Source: VYDC01 sp963667515 | GTDB lineage: Bacteria > Chloroflexota > Dehalococcoidia > UBA2979 | DNA: 64,000 nucleotides | Assembly: GCA_963667515.2 (NCBI GenBank) | Contig: CAXXXY010000002.1 | Coordinates: 248,001 to 312,000, forward strand | Direction: 5' to 3' | Shown here: piece by piece, positions 38,411 through 47,034 of the stretch | How the letters are laid out: every line of letters starts with the position of its first letter | Numbering within the stretch: position 1 is the stretch's first letter | Translations under genes and position numbers: made by a program | Notes under the pieces: model-generated | Database searches by the model: none | The model's input: only the letters and a program-made list of their open reading frames with translations | What the model was told of the DNA's origin: nothing

Positions 38411-39303
38411 GCGATCAATGGGAGTTCGAGGTTGTGGACCTCGAACCGGAGCGCGCGCAGGTTGAGCGTTACGCGGGGGCCCTCGACGCCGTGGCTCGAG
38501 GCGACGTGTCCGATCTCGACCCGCGCGAGGATCCCGAGATCGTGGCCTCGCTTGAGACGGCGCGGTGGCTACAGACGGAGCTGTCGGCCATCGAGCCTCA
38601 TCCGCGATATGTGAACCGGAGCCGCGCCTTCCTGCTGCGAATGGCCGCTCAGCGGGGAACCTCGCATGTCCAGGAGCAGCGCGGGCGAGCGCGCTGGTGG
38701 GGATTCGGCGCGGTAGCAGGAGCCGCCGCTGCCGCCTCCCTGGTCACGTTCGCGGTCCTCGGCGTCGATGGGGGAGCCGGCTCCGCGGCGACGGGATCCG
38801 AAGAGTCCGGGGCCACCGCTCAGCTGGCTGTCCCTGCGGTCCCCGCCGACACCGGTGGCGAACCGGCCGCCGTGGCCAGCGCGGACGGCGCTGGCGGTGG
38901 CGGGACCGTCGAGCCGCCCATCGCTCCGCCGAATCTGACGGTGATGGCGATCGACACGGACCTGCATCGCATTCGGGAGGCGTTCGACACGATCGCGGCG
39001 ACATCGGAGCAGGGGAGCCCTGTCGGGTCCGGTGCTCTGCGTATCCTCGCGGAGGGGACGGCTCGCGTTGCGCGCCAGATCGAAGAGCACCCGGGTAGCG
39101 TGCCGCCGGACCGGGTCGTGACCTACATCAACGGCGCGGCCGACGCGAGGAGCCTCCTCGATCAGGTGCAGCCTGCGAGCGGGCAAGAGAGCGCGCTAGC
39201 CTCGGCGCGGGCGGCCGCCCAGGACGGGGTTGTGGTCGCGTCACGCTACTTCCTCGACGTGCCAGCTTCGGATGGCTCGGACGGCGAGCCACCCAACCCG
39301 TAG
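38407..39303 (+). CDS. Probable anti-sigma factor, single-pass membrane protein
   Basis: 298 residues, GTG start overlapping the sigma gene (GTGA). The N-terminal 100 residues are cytoplasmic and charged (ERYAGALDAVARGDVSDLDP), a transmembrane helix follows (WWGFGAVAGAAAAASLVTFAV, about 98-120), then a Gly/Ala-rich linker and an external helical domain (AIDTDLHRIREAFDTIAATS, ARVARQIEEHPGSVPPDRVV). This resembles DUF5667-type partners of ECF sigma factors. No ZAS zinc motif is present, so assignment rests on position and topology. Confidence 0.7.
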   Translation: MSDQWEFEVVDLEPERAQVERYAGALDAVARGDVSDLDPREDPEIVASLETARWLQTELSAIEPHPRYVNRSRAFLLRMAAQRGTSHVQEQRGRARWWGFGAVAGAAAAASLVTFAVLGVDGGAGSAATGSEESGATAQLAVPAVPADTGGEPAAVASADGAGGGGTVEPPIAPPNLTVMAIDTDLHRIREAFDTIAATSEQGSPVGSGALRILAEGTARVARQIEEHPGSVPPDRVVTYINGAADARSLLDQVQPASGQESALASARAAAQDGVVVASRYFLDVPASDGSDGEPPNP

Positions 39304-39985
39304 GGGCATATCGCGTCGAGCGCTCGCGGCCGCCGTGGGCGCCGTGCTGCTCGCGCTCGCGTGGGCTGCGTGCGCTCCGCTGGACGACGGTACCGATGAA
39401 GACCCCCCGCCACGGGTAGCTGTCGCCTCGGCATCGCCCGTGCCGGTGGCCTCTCCGACGCCGACACCATCGCCGAGCGCCGTTCCGGCTATCTCGCCCG
39501 AGCAGTTCTGCAGCGTCGCGGTGCTGACCGTCGCCGACTGGGACCTGCCCGCTGCGCTCTCCGATTCGCAGCAGCGCGGGCGTCTCGCGCTTCGCTACCG
39601 GCTTCCGGAGGGCGCCGAGATTCTCCTGCTCTGGGCGGGAGTGCAGATCGAGCCGGGCTCGGCGACGATCGATGAGATCACGAACGCGGATCCGACTTCG
39701 GCGAGCCTGTTTCCGAACGCGGATCCCGGCGCGGTGATGCCTGCCGTCGTCTCGTCAGACGGGTTCGATCTCGTCGTCGACGGCCAGCTTCACGCCGTCG
39801 ACATCGGCGTCACGCTGCTCACCGAGCAGCAGTTTGACGGAAGCGCGCCGTGGCGCTGGTCGCGTCTTGCCGATCCGCCCTTCGAGGTGGGGCCCCCGCT
39901 CGTCGTCGCGCGCTTTCGCGTGTCCGGGATGCGGATCGACATGGACGGCTCGAGCTGCACGCCCCGATTCATTCCGCTGCCATGA
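39272..39985 (+). CDS. Lipoprotein, function unknown
   Basis: 237 residues from the ATG at 39272, which overlaps the previous gene by 32 bases. Signal peptide with lipobox: RALAAAVGAVLLALAWAAC, then a Pro/Ser/Thr linker (SPVPVASPTPTPSPS). The exported domain (FCSVAVLTVADWDLPAALSD to SCTPRFIPLP) has two cysteines that may pair. No family recognised. Third gene of the sigma operon, so probably regulated by it. Confidence 0.65.
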   Translation: MARTASHPTRRGISRRALAAAVGAVLLALAWAACAPLDDGTDEDPPPRVAVASASPVPVASPTPTPSPSAVPAISPEQFCSVAVLTVADWDLPAALSDSQQRGRLALRYRLPEGAEILLLWAGVQIEPGSATIDEITNADPTSASLFPNADPGAVMPAVVSSDGFDLVVDGQLHAVDIGVTLLTEQQFDGSAPWRWSRLADPPFEVGPPLVVARFRVSGMRIDMDGSSCTPRFIPLP

Positions 39986-39992
39986 GCACTGC

Positions 39993-40935
39993 CTAGCGAG
40001 GGCAGACGTAGTACGCGAGCAACTCGTTGGGATCGACGGCACCGGGCTGCGTGCTCCCCACCGTGAGATAGCCGACGATCTCACCCTCCCAGATGATGCG
40101 CGGGGGAGTGGATGCGCCCGGGAGGTAGGCGCTTGCCTCGGAGTTGAAACCAGGCTCGTAGGCGCTCCCGCCGGGGCCGTGCCCATAGACCGATGCTGCG
40201 TTCCTCACGCTCAGCTCAGACGCCGTGCTGCCGTAGGTGCCGAACGGGTTGCAGATCGACTTGAGGTCTGTCTTCGAGCTCGACACGACCCCGAGGTAGA
40301 TGTAGTTCGCTCCGAGCAGGAACGCGTCGCCGTCGATGTCGGCGGCCGTGAGGCTCCCGAGCAGACGTGGCGGAGCGCCGACGTTCGGCTGCGTGACGAC
40401 GGGAGCGGGCGGCGGGGGTGGCGGGGTTGGGCGCGGCGGGTGGCGGCGCCGCGCCAGCCGACGGAGCGCCCGGCACGACGCCGGCGGCCGGCCGCCACGG
40501 CGGCTCCGTGTTGCTGAGGTACTCGACGCGAACCCATGACGTGCGGGCCGCAGCCGCTACCAGGCGCCAGCCCGCGCAGCTCGAGTCACCGACCATCACA
40601 GCGCGCACCTGCGTCCCCTCGGGCCAGGCGTCGCCGGTTCGCGCGACCTCGTCGCATTCACTGCGGAGAGCCACGCCGCTGCCCCCGGTGCCACTGATGT
40701 ACTGCAGCCCGAGAGCCGCGATCGCCTGCGGGCCGGCTGTCGGCTCACCCGACCCGAGCGCCGGCTCGGCGGCCGCCACGGATGCTCCGGGCGCGTCGGC
40801 CGTGGCAGCCACGCCCGCTCCGCTGTGCGGTGCGGTCTCCGCTCCCGTGCTCCCGTCAGCCCCCTGGCCGGAACTCGCACACGCTGCCGTGAGCAACGTC
40901 GCGCCGGCGATCGCGAGCAGGAGTCGAGCGTTCAT
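39993..40935 (-). CDS. Lipoprotein with SH3-like domain, frameshifted near 40400
   Basis: ATG at 40935: NARLLLAIAGATLLTAACAS, a clear lipobox. The next part reads YISGTGGSGVALRSECDEVA, GDAWPEGTQVRAVMVGDSS, AGWRLVAAAARTSWVRVEYL, which looks like a bacterial SH3 domain. In the Pro/Ala linker the coding frame changes around 40400 (runs of G in GGCGGGGGTGGCGGGG) and continues as SSSKTDLKSICNPFGTYGST to the stop at 39993. Probably one gene with an indel in the linker; the tail mentions no known family. Confidence 0.65.
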
Positions 40936-41002
40936 CAGGCCCCCCATGCCGAGTCGATCGATCATCGGCGTGGGCGGCGGTCGGCGCAGTCCTCGCGTTC
41001 CG

Positions 41003-42784
41003 CTACTCCCCCGCGTCGAAGCGCAGTAGCAGCGCGTCGCCGTCGTCGATGGCGACGAGGGTCTGGATGAGCGCGGGCGCGCCGGGGATGCGGACGTCGA
41101 AGCTGCCGGCGGCGTTCGGCCGGTAGAGCGCGAGCGGCTCCCGACCGGGCGGCGTGAGCAAGTGCGCGAAGCGGGCCGGGTAGCCGTCCGGCCCGCGGTA
41201 GATGACGACCGCGAAGCCTGCGCCCTGCGGGAGCACGCCCGCGAGCGACGCCTCCTCCGCCCCGGTGGGCCGCAGCAGCCCGAGCCCCGCGAGCGAGCCG
41301 AGGCTGAGCAGCCCCGCGCCCGTGTCGAGGTCGACGCCGGGCGCGCCCACGTCGATCGCCCGCGCGCGCAGCTCGCGCGTCAGCGTGTCGCGGTCGGCGC
41401 CGGGGAGCGCCTCGCGCAGCAGCGCCGCCGCGCCGGCGGCGTGCGGCGCCGACGCCGACGTACCGGCGAACCCCGAGATCGACGCGCCCGGCGCACCGGT
41501 GGGCGCCACGAGGTCGGGCTTGAGCCGCCCGTCGCTCGTCGGCCCGCGCGAGGAGAACGCGGCGGCGGCCGTCGAGGCGTCGCCGCCCGCCGAGCCGAGC
41601 GCGCCCAGCGTCAGCACCAGCGGGTGGTCGGCGGGCTCGGCGAGCGAGCCGCTAGCCACCGGGATGTCGAGGGGCGCACCGCGATCGGGCGAGCCCACGA
41701 CCAGCAGCGAGAGCGGGCGCGGCTGCTCGTCCGCGGCGGCCGAGATGCGGACGGAGTAGGAGCCGCTCTGCGTCGCGAGCACCTGCAGCCCCTCCACGGG
41801 GTCGCCGCGGCAGTCCTGGACGGTGCGCGCGGCGCGGACCAGCGAGCCGTCGGGCGCGAAGAGCTCCAGGTCGAAGTCGCTGCAGGCGGCGCCCCACTCG
41901 TCGTCCCAGCGCAGCGAGACGGTGACGAGGTCGCCGGCCTCGAAGCGGTGGTGGACGCGGCTCGCGCCGGGCGCGAACTCGTGGAAGGAGTCGCCGTTCG
42001 CGTCGACGAAGGGGCCGGACCACTGCTGCTCGCCCCAGTTTCCCGCGGCGACCGCCCACAGCTGCCCGGCCTCCGCGCCGCGGGCGACGACGGCGTCCAC
42101 GGGGCCCGTGCCGTCGCCCGGGCCGTTGTGGATGTAGCCGAGCGAGAACGAGACGATCGCCACCTCCTCGGCGAGGAGGTAGTCGACGGCGCGCGCGAGC
42201 TCGTCGAGCGTGGAGAAGTTGACCAGGTGCAGGTCGGCGCGCGGCGCCAGCTCGTGCACGATCTCCGCGGCGCGCAGCCCGTGGTCGGTGCCGCCGTCCA
42301 GGCTGCCGTCGGCGCGGAAGGAGCGCGTGACCACGCGCTCGGGCAGCGCTGAGCCGAGCGCCTGCTCGTAGCCGGCGAAGCCCGCGTCGAGGATCGCGAC
42401 GCGCACGCCGTGGCCGCTGAACCCCGCCTGCTGCCAGCGATCGGCGCCGATCAGCGCGACCGCGGCGGCGGCCGGCGCGGCCGGATCGAGCGCCGCGCGC
42501 TCGGCGAGACGCGCGAGCGCGACGGCGACCGGGGACGCAGCCGCCTCCGCGAGTGACCCCGCCTCGTGGGGCAGCGCTGAATCGGCGGCCGGCGCGGGAG
42601 ATGCGCTCGCGAGGCGGGCGGGCGGGGACGCGTCGAACGTGTCGCTAGCGGCGAGGACGAGGGCGAGCCCCGCGAGCAGCGTCGACGCCAGCAGGGTCGA
42701 CGCCAGCACCGTCGACGCGAGCAGCCTCGTGGGTCGCGGGGGCGTCGGGCGCTGCGCCGACCGCTGCGCGGCCTGCTTCCGCAT
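41003..42784 (-). CDS. Secreted subtilisin-like serine protease (S8)
   Basis: 593 residues. A hydrophobic N-terminus made of LAST(V/L)L repeats acts as signal peptide. The S8 triad is visible: Asp in VRVAILDAGFAGYE, His in GGTDHGLRAAEIVHE, Ser in GFAGTSASAPHAAGAAALL; the oxyanion Asn is in AVAAGNWGEQ. Between Asn and Ser a 150-residue insert (SRVHHRFEAGDLVTVSLRWD, YSVRISAAADEQPRPLSLLV) resembles a PPC-type domain. No membrane anchor at the C-terminus, so it is secreted. Its first 140 bases overlap the end of mrfB on the same strand; a later start is possible. Confidence 0.92.
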   Translation of the reverse strand: MRKQAAQRSAQRPTPPRPTRLLASTVLASTLLASTLLAGLALVLAASDTFDASPPARLASASPAPAADSALPHEAGSLAEAAASPVAVALARLAERAALDPAAPAAAAVALIGADRWQQAGFSGHGVRVAILDAGFAGYEQALGSALPERVVTRSFRADGSLDGGTDHGLRAAEIVHELAPRADLHLVNFSTLDELARAVDYLLAEEVAIVSFSLGYIHNGPGDGTGPVDAVVARGAEAGQLWAVAAGNWGEQQWSGPFVDANGDSFHEFAPGASRVHHRFEAGDLVTVSLRWDDEWGAACSDFDLELFAPDGSLVRAARTVQDCRGDPVEGLQVLATQSGSYSVRISAAADEQPRPLSLLVVGSPDRGAPLDIPVASGSLAEPADHPLVLTLGALGSAGGDASTAAAAFSSRGPTSDGRLKPDLVAPTGAPGASISGFAGTSASAPHAAGAAALLREALPGADRDTLTRELRARAIDVGAPGVDLDTGAGLLSLGSLAGLGLLRPTGAEEASLAGVLPQGAGFAVVIYRGPDGYPARFAHLLTPPGREPLALYRPNAAGSFDVRIPGAPALIQTLVAIDDGDALLLRFDAGE

Positions 42785-44312
42785 GCGCTGCCCCCGCCGG
42801 TGCCCGCGACGACCTCGCCGCGGGGCGCACGTCGCGCCCGCTGGCGGCGGCTTGCCGGCCCTCGATGCGTCGCGCGCGATGCAGGAGCGCCGCTCGCCAG
42901 CTCGCCGCCCGTGCCGGCTCGGCGCGGCCGATGCGCTCCTCGACCAGCGCGAGCGCGCTGCTCACCGTCGCGGCGGCTCGCTCGAGGTCGCGCGCCCTGT
43001 GCTCATAGTACATCGCGAGCTCGACGTGAGAGCGCAGCGCGCCGAGGCCGCCGCGCCCGGCGAGCTCCCGCCACAGCGGCTCGGCGTGGGCGTGGCGGCC
43101 GGCGCGCTTGTGCAGCCGCGCGAGCCGCGCAAGCGCCTCGTCGCGCGCCGGCGAGGGCGGCAGCGCGGCGGCGGCGCGCTCCAGCGCGCGGGCCGCGCGC
43201 GGCTCCGCGCCCCGGCGCGCGAGCAGCCGCCCGAGTCCCAGCGACTCGCGCGCGCTCGGCTCGCGCGCCCCGGTGAGGAGCGCGGCGAAGCGCCCCGCCA
43301 GCGCGACGAGCGCGATCACGTCCTGCTCGTTGTGCCGCGCGAGCGGTGCCAGCGCGCGCGCGTCGCCGCGGCGCAGGAAGTGCAGGTACCACCAGGCGAC
43401 CTCGGCGCCCGGCACCTCGTCCGGGGGTCGCGGCGCGTCCAGCAGCTCGACCTCCAGCGCCTGGAGCCGGCACGACGTGAGCAGGCCGCGGAAGAGCAGC
43501 CGAGCCGGCGCCAGCAGGTCGAGGTGCGGGAGCGACTCGAAGCCCGCGCGGCGGCGGTGCATCGTGGCGCGGCCGTCGAGGAAGGGCGCGTCGAAGCCGC
43601 GCCCGTTGTAGGTGACGAGCAGCGGCGGCTCGCCGCCACTCGGCGTGGCGTCCGCGAGATCCGCGTCCGAGAGCAGCGCATCCAGCAGCGCCCCCTCCTC
43701 GGCGGGCGAGAGCGCGAGGTACTGGCGCAGCACCAGCGTCGGCGCCGGCGCATGCTCCTCGCTCGGCGGCTCGCCGGCGGCCGCAGGGCGCTGCGCCTCG
43801 GAGCCCGCGCTCGGCAGCCCCTCGATCCTCCCCGTGCAGACGAGGAAGGCGATGGCGCCCGCGCCGCCGAGCCCCGTGGTCTCGATGTCGAGGAAGAGCA
43901 ACTCGCCGAGCGGCGAGCGTTCCGCTCGACCCGTGGGGGCTGCCGCCTCGGCGAACGCCGGGTCGAGCAGGGCGAGGGTCGCGGCGTCGAGGTGGCGCAG
44001 CTCCTCGAGCGGCTGCGCGCCGTAGCTCTCGCTGAGGGGGACGCGCCGCTCCATGTAGGAGCAGCTCCCGAAGGCGGTGGCGCGCCGCACGAAGCCCGGC
44101 AGCGCACGAGCGTTCCGCTCGACCCCGGGGGCGACCGCCGCCTGCGTTGCAGCGTTCGGCGGGCGCCTCGCTCGATCGGGCGAGGCCGCCGCGGATGGGG
44201 GGCGCGCCTCGATGCGCGCGATCGCGCGGCGCAGGCCGGCGATCGCGCCGGCGCGCCGCTCGGGGGCGGGCCGAGCCGAGGCCGTCCTCGGCTCAGCCGA
44301 CGGGCGCGGCAT
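42645..44312 (-). CDS. mrfB: MrfB/YprB-type exonuclease with TPR-like tail
   Basis: 555 residues from the ATG at 44312. RNase H-like DEDD exonuclease core: Asp and Glu in LLFLDIETTGLGG, Asp in TYNGRGFDAPFLDGR, then DLLAPARLLF and the final HNEQDVIALVALAGRF with His and Asp. After the core, helices with TPR-like spacing (ARDEALARLARLHKRAGRHA, LAMYYEHRARDLERAAATVS). In Bacillus MrfB works with the helicase MrfA in repair of mitomycin C adducts; here the two genes overlap by 20 bases. Two GAGCGTTCCGCTC palindromes lie inside the coding sequence. The C-terminal 60 residues are low complexity. Confidence 0.85.
   Translation of the reverse strand: MPRPSAEPRTASARPAPERRAGAIAGLRRAIARIEARPPSAAASPDRARRPPNAATQAAVAPGVERNARALPGFVRRATAFGSCSYMERRVPLSESYGAQPLEELRHLDAATLALLDPAFAEAAAPTGRAERSPLGELLFLDIETTGLGGAGAIAFLVCTGRIEGLPSAGSEAQRPAAAGEPPSEEHAPAPTLVLRQYLALSPAEEGALLDALLSDADLADATPSGGEPPLLVTYNGRGFDAPFLDGRATMHRRRAGFESLPHLDLLAPARLLFRGLLTSCRLQALEVELLDAPRPPDEVPGAEVAWWYLHFLRRGDARALAPLARHNEQDVIALVALAGRFAALLTGAREPSARESLGLGRLLARRGAEPRAARALERAAAALPPSPARDEALARLARLHKRAGRHAHAEPLWRELAGRGGLGALRSHVELAMYYEHRARDLERAAATVSSALALVEERIGRAEPARAASWRAALLHRARRIEGRQAAASGRDVRPAARSSRAPAGAAHAEAGRAAVGAAPDAPATHEAARVDGAGVDPAGVDAARGARPRPRR
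42676..42720. repeat. 15-base tandem repeat in overlapping genes
   Basis: Three units of GCAG(C/G)GTCGACGCCA with small changes (42676-42690, 42691-42705, 42706-42720). It lengthens the hydrophobic core of the protease signal peptide and, in the other frame, the low-complexity tail of MrfB. Confidence 0.8.
43915..44120. repeat. Two GAGCGTTCCGCTC palindromes inside mrfB
   Basis: Copies at 43915-43927 and 44108-44120, both followed by GACCC and a G-run, as is the copy at 56234-56246 that starts an intergenic repeat element. They code for RAERS and VERNA here. Confidence 0.7.
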
Positions 44313-46827
44313 CCACGACCCCGCTCGCCGCCCCGACGCCTGCGCCGCCGACCGCCTCCACGAGGGGCGAGCCCGCCGCCCCGTCGAGGGAGGACGGGGC
44401 GCCCGCGCCGAGCAGTCGCGCGAGCAGCCGCGCCGTCGGGTCCTTGGAAGCCATCGGCGAGGCCACGGGCGACGCGACGGGCGCGGCGGTGGGCGGAGCG
44501 TCGACCGCCTCCTCGGGTGGCGCGAGCGCTCCCCCACCTGCCCGCGTCGAAGACGCCTCGCCGGGCGCGGGCGGGCCGACGCAGCCCGGGCAGCCCTCGG
44601 TGCAGCCGCAGTTCGCGAGCAGCCCTGCCGCGAGCCGCAGCAGCCTCGGCGCCTCGCGGTGCAGGTGCGCGCTCATCCCGACGCCGCCCGGCACCGCCTC
44701 CCACAGGAAGGCGGTGGGCCGCCCCGTGTGCGGCGAGCGCAGCTGCGTCGCGAGGTGCAGGTCGCGCGGGTCGCACATCGCCAGCAGCGGTGCCACGTTG
44801 TGCACGAGCCGCCCGACGCCGCCCAGCGCCGCCTCCACCTCGGCGCGCGGCCAGCCCTCGACGGCCCACTCGGGCAGCGCGAGCCAGAACGCCGTCGTGT
44901 GCAGGTCGTCCTGCGGCAGCCGGATCGTCCCCCAGCCCACGTTCTCGCCGCCGTGCAGGGTGATCTTCTTGAAGATCGTGGCGAGGTAGGTGACCGCCAC
45001 CTCGCCGTGCGCGACCGGGAGCGCCGAAGCGGGCGCGGCCACGGCGTCGCCCGGCGCCGGTTCCGCGGTGGCCGCGCGGGCGTCGATGCCGGTCCCGCCC
45101 TCCCACTCCTCAATCACGCGCAGGTCCACCGCGACGTGCGCGTCGGTGTAGTAGTCCACGTCGACGGGGCGCACGTAGGCGGTCAGCTCCTCCCAGTCCA
45201 GGCGCTCGACGTAGTGCTGGCGGCCGTCGTGCACGTAGATCGCCTCGTCGTGCACCAGCACCATCGCCGAGGGGCGGTCGACCTCGCCGATCACCCGCCG
45301 CGGCGGGCCGAGCTCCACGATCACCACGTTCTTCTCGTCGCCGCGCCGCAGCGAGATCTCCTCGGCGGGGTACGCCTCGCTCGACCAGTAGGCGCGGCCC
45401 TCGGCCTCGTGGACCGTGCCCTCGTCGACGAGCAGCGAGAGCAGCTCCGCCGTGCGCGCGCCCATCGAGGGGTGCTCCGCGGGCTCTAGCGGCAGCTCGA
45501 ACACCGCGCACTTCAGGTGCTCCGCGGCGATGACGGGGTTGTCGGGGTGCACGAGCCCCGCCTCGACGCCCTCGCCGAAGGCGTACTCGGGGTGGCCGAC
45601 CACGTACTGGTCGAGCGGCGAGGAGCCCGCCACCAGCACGCCGAGCGCCCCCGAGCTCCGCCGCCCCGCGCGCCCAAGCTGTTGCCACAGGCTGGCGAGC
45701 GTGCCGGGGTAGCCCGAGAGCACGGCCGCGTCCAGCCCGCCGATGTCGATGCCCAGCTCGAGCGCGCTCGTCGCTACCACGGTGCGCACGGCGCCGTTCC
45801 TCAGCCCCGCCTCGATCGCGCGTCGCTCGCGCGGGAGGTAGCCCGAGCGGTAGCCGCGCACGGAGGAGGGGCCACCGGGCGGCTGTGGCCGCCCCTCGCG
45901 CAGTCGCTGCGTGGAGAGCTCCACCTGCGAGCGCGACCCCGCGAAGAGGATGCTCTGCACGTCGTGCTCGGCCAGCAGCGCCGCGATGCGCTCGGCGTCG
46001 CGCGCGCGGGAGCGGCGCAGCCCCAGCTCGCGGTTCACCAGCGGCGGGTTGTAGAGCAGCACGGTCCGCTCGCCGCGGGGCGCGCCGCTCTCCGCCACCA
46101 CCTCGACAGGGCGCCCGACCAGCGCCTCCGCCAGCTCGCCGGGGTTCGCGATCGTCGCCGACGAGCACAGGAACACCGGGTCGGAGCCGTAGAAGCGGCA
46201 GATGCGGCGCAGCCGCCGCAGCAGCTGCGCCACGTGCGATCCGAAGACGCCGCGGTAGCTGTGCAGCTCGTCGATGACCACGTAGCGCAGGTTCTCGAAG
46301 AGCCGCACCCAGCGCGTGTGGTTGGGGAGCACGCCCGCGTGCAGCATGTCCGGGTTGGTGATGACGACGTGGCCCGCGGTGCGGACCGCTCGCCGCGCCG
46401 AGGGCGCCGTGTCGCCGTCGTAGGTGTGGGCGCGCAGCGGCAGCGACGCCGCCTCCACGAGCGCGTGCAGCTCCGTGAGCTGGTCCTGCGCCAGCGCCTT
46501 CGTGGGGAAGAGCAGCAGCGAGCGCGCCGAGGGGTCGCGCGCCACGGCCTCCATCACTGGCACGAGGTAGCAGAGGCTCTTCCCGGAGGCGGTGGGCGTG
46601 ACCACCACCTGGTCGCGGCCGTCGAGCGCGCCGCGGGTCGCGCGCTCCTGGTGGGTGTAGGGGCGCGCCGCGCCGCGCCGCGCCAGCGCCGCCGCCAGGC
46701 GCGGGTCGAGCTCGGCCGGCCACTCGCCGTAGCGCGCGGCCTCCGCGGGCAGCACGCGCAGCTCCGCGACGTTGCGCCCGAGCCTCGCGTCCCCGCGCAG
46801 CGCCTCGATCGCGCTCGCCACCGACAT
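44293..46827 (-). CDS. mrfA: MrfA-type DEAD/DEAH helicase with C-terminal zinc domain
   Basis: 844 residues from the ATG at 46827. Superfamily 2 motifs: HQERA (Q), TPTASGKSL (I, 77-85), LFPTKALAQDQL (Ia), ITNPDMLH (Ib), VIDELHSYRGVFG (II), CSSATIANP (III), ILFAGSR (IV), VVATSALELGIDIGGLDAAV (V) and QQLGRAGRRSSG (VI). The C-terminal part has the four-cysteine cluster of DUF1998 proteins (MCDPRD and CGCTEGCPGC). MrfA is a 3'-5' helicase for excision-independent repair of alkylated or crosslinked DNA. The last 80 residues are low complexity. A LexA-type box lies 69 bases upstream. Confidence 0.92.
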   Translation of the reverse strand: MSVASAIEALRGDARLGRNVAELRVLPAEAARYGEWPAELDPRLAAALARRGAARPYTHQERATRGALDGRDQVVVTPTASGKSLCYLVPVMEAVARDPSARSLLLFPTKALAQDQLTELHALVEAASLPLRAHTYDGDTAPSARRAVRTAGHVVITNPDMLHAGVLPNHTRWVRLFENLRYVVIDELHSYRGVFGSHVAQLLRRLRRICRFYGSDPVFLCSSATIANPGELAEALVGRPVEVVAESGAPRGERTVLLYNPPLVNRELGLRRSRARDAERIAALLAEHDVQSILFAGSRSQVELSTQRLREGRPQPPGGPSSVRGYRSGYLPRERRAIEAGLRNGAVRTVVATSALELGIDIGGLDAAVLSGYPGTLASLWQQLGRAGRRSSGALGVLVAGSSPLDQYVVGHPEYAFGEGVEAGLVHPDNPVIAAEHLKCAVFELPLEPAEHPSMGARTAELLSLLVDEGTVHEAEGRAYWSSEAYPAEEISLRRGDEKNVVIVELGPPRRVIGEVDRPSAMVLVHDEAIYVHDGRQHYVERLDWEELTAYVRPVDVDYYTDAHVAVDLRVIEEWEGGTGIDARAATAEPAPGDAVAAPASALPVAHGEVAVTYLATIFKKITLHGGENVGWGTIRLPQDDLHTTAFWLALPEWAVEGWPRAEVEAALGGVGRLVHNVAPLLAMCDPRDLHLATQLRSPHTGRPTAFLWEAVPGGVGMSAHLHREAPRLLRLAAGLLANCGCTEGCPGCVGPPAPGEASSTRAGGGALAPPEEAVDAPPTAAPVASPVASPMASKDPTARLLARLLGAGAPSSLDGAAGSPLVEAVGGAGVGAASGVVDAAPVG

Positions 46828-46895
46828 CGTCGCCCCCCGGCCCACCCGCCACGCCAGCACGCATGTTCTCTATCGCAGCCAACGACTCTACGATC

Positions 46896-46909
46896 GAAAC
46901 ACCTGTTCT
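46896..46909 (-). promoter_or_regulatory. Putative LexA/SOS box upstream of mrfA
   Basis: On the minus strand AGAACAGGTGTTTC, which fits GAACRNRYGTTY, the LexA box of Gram-positive-type LexA. It is 69 bases before the mrfA start. A perfect palindromic version stands at 58421-58432. Confidence 0.5.
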
Positions 46910-47034
46910 CGTCAAGCGACTGCTCGGCGCCCGCCGCTAGACGGCGCCTCAACCGGGGCCGGCCATCGTGATCCTCGAAGAGGCAGGCGTTGCGGGGCCG
47001 GCTCTCGGCGCGGCTCCTGCTCGAAGGGTGCGAC

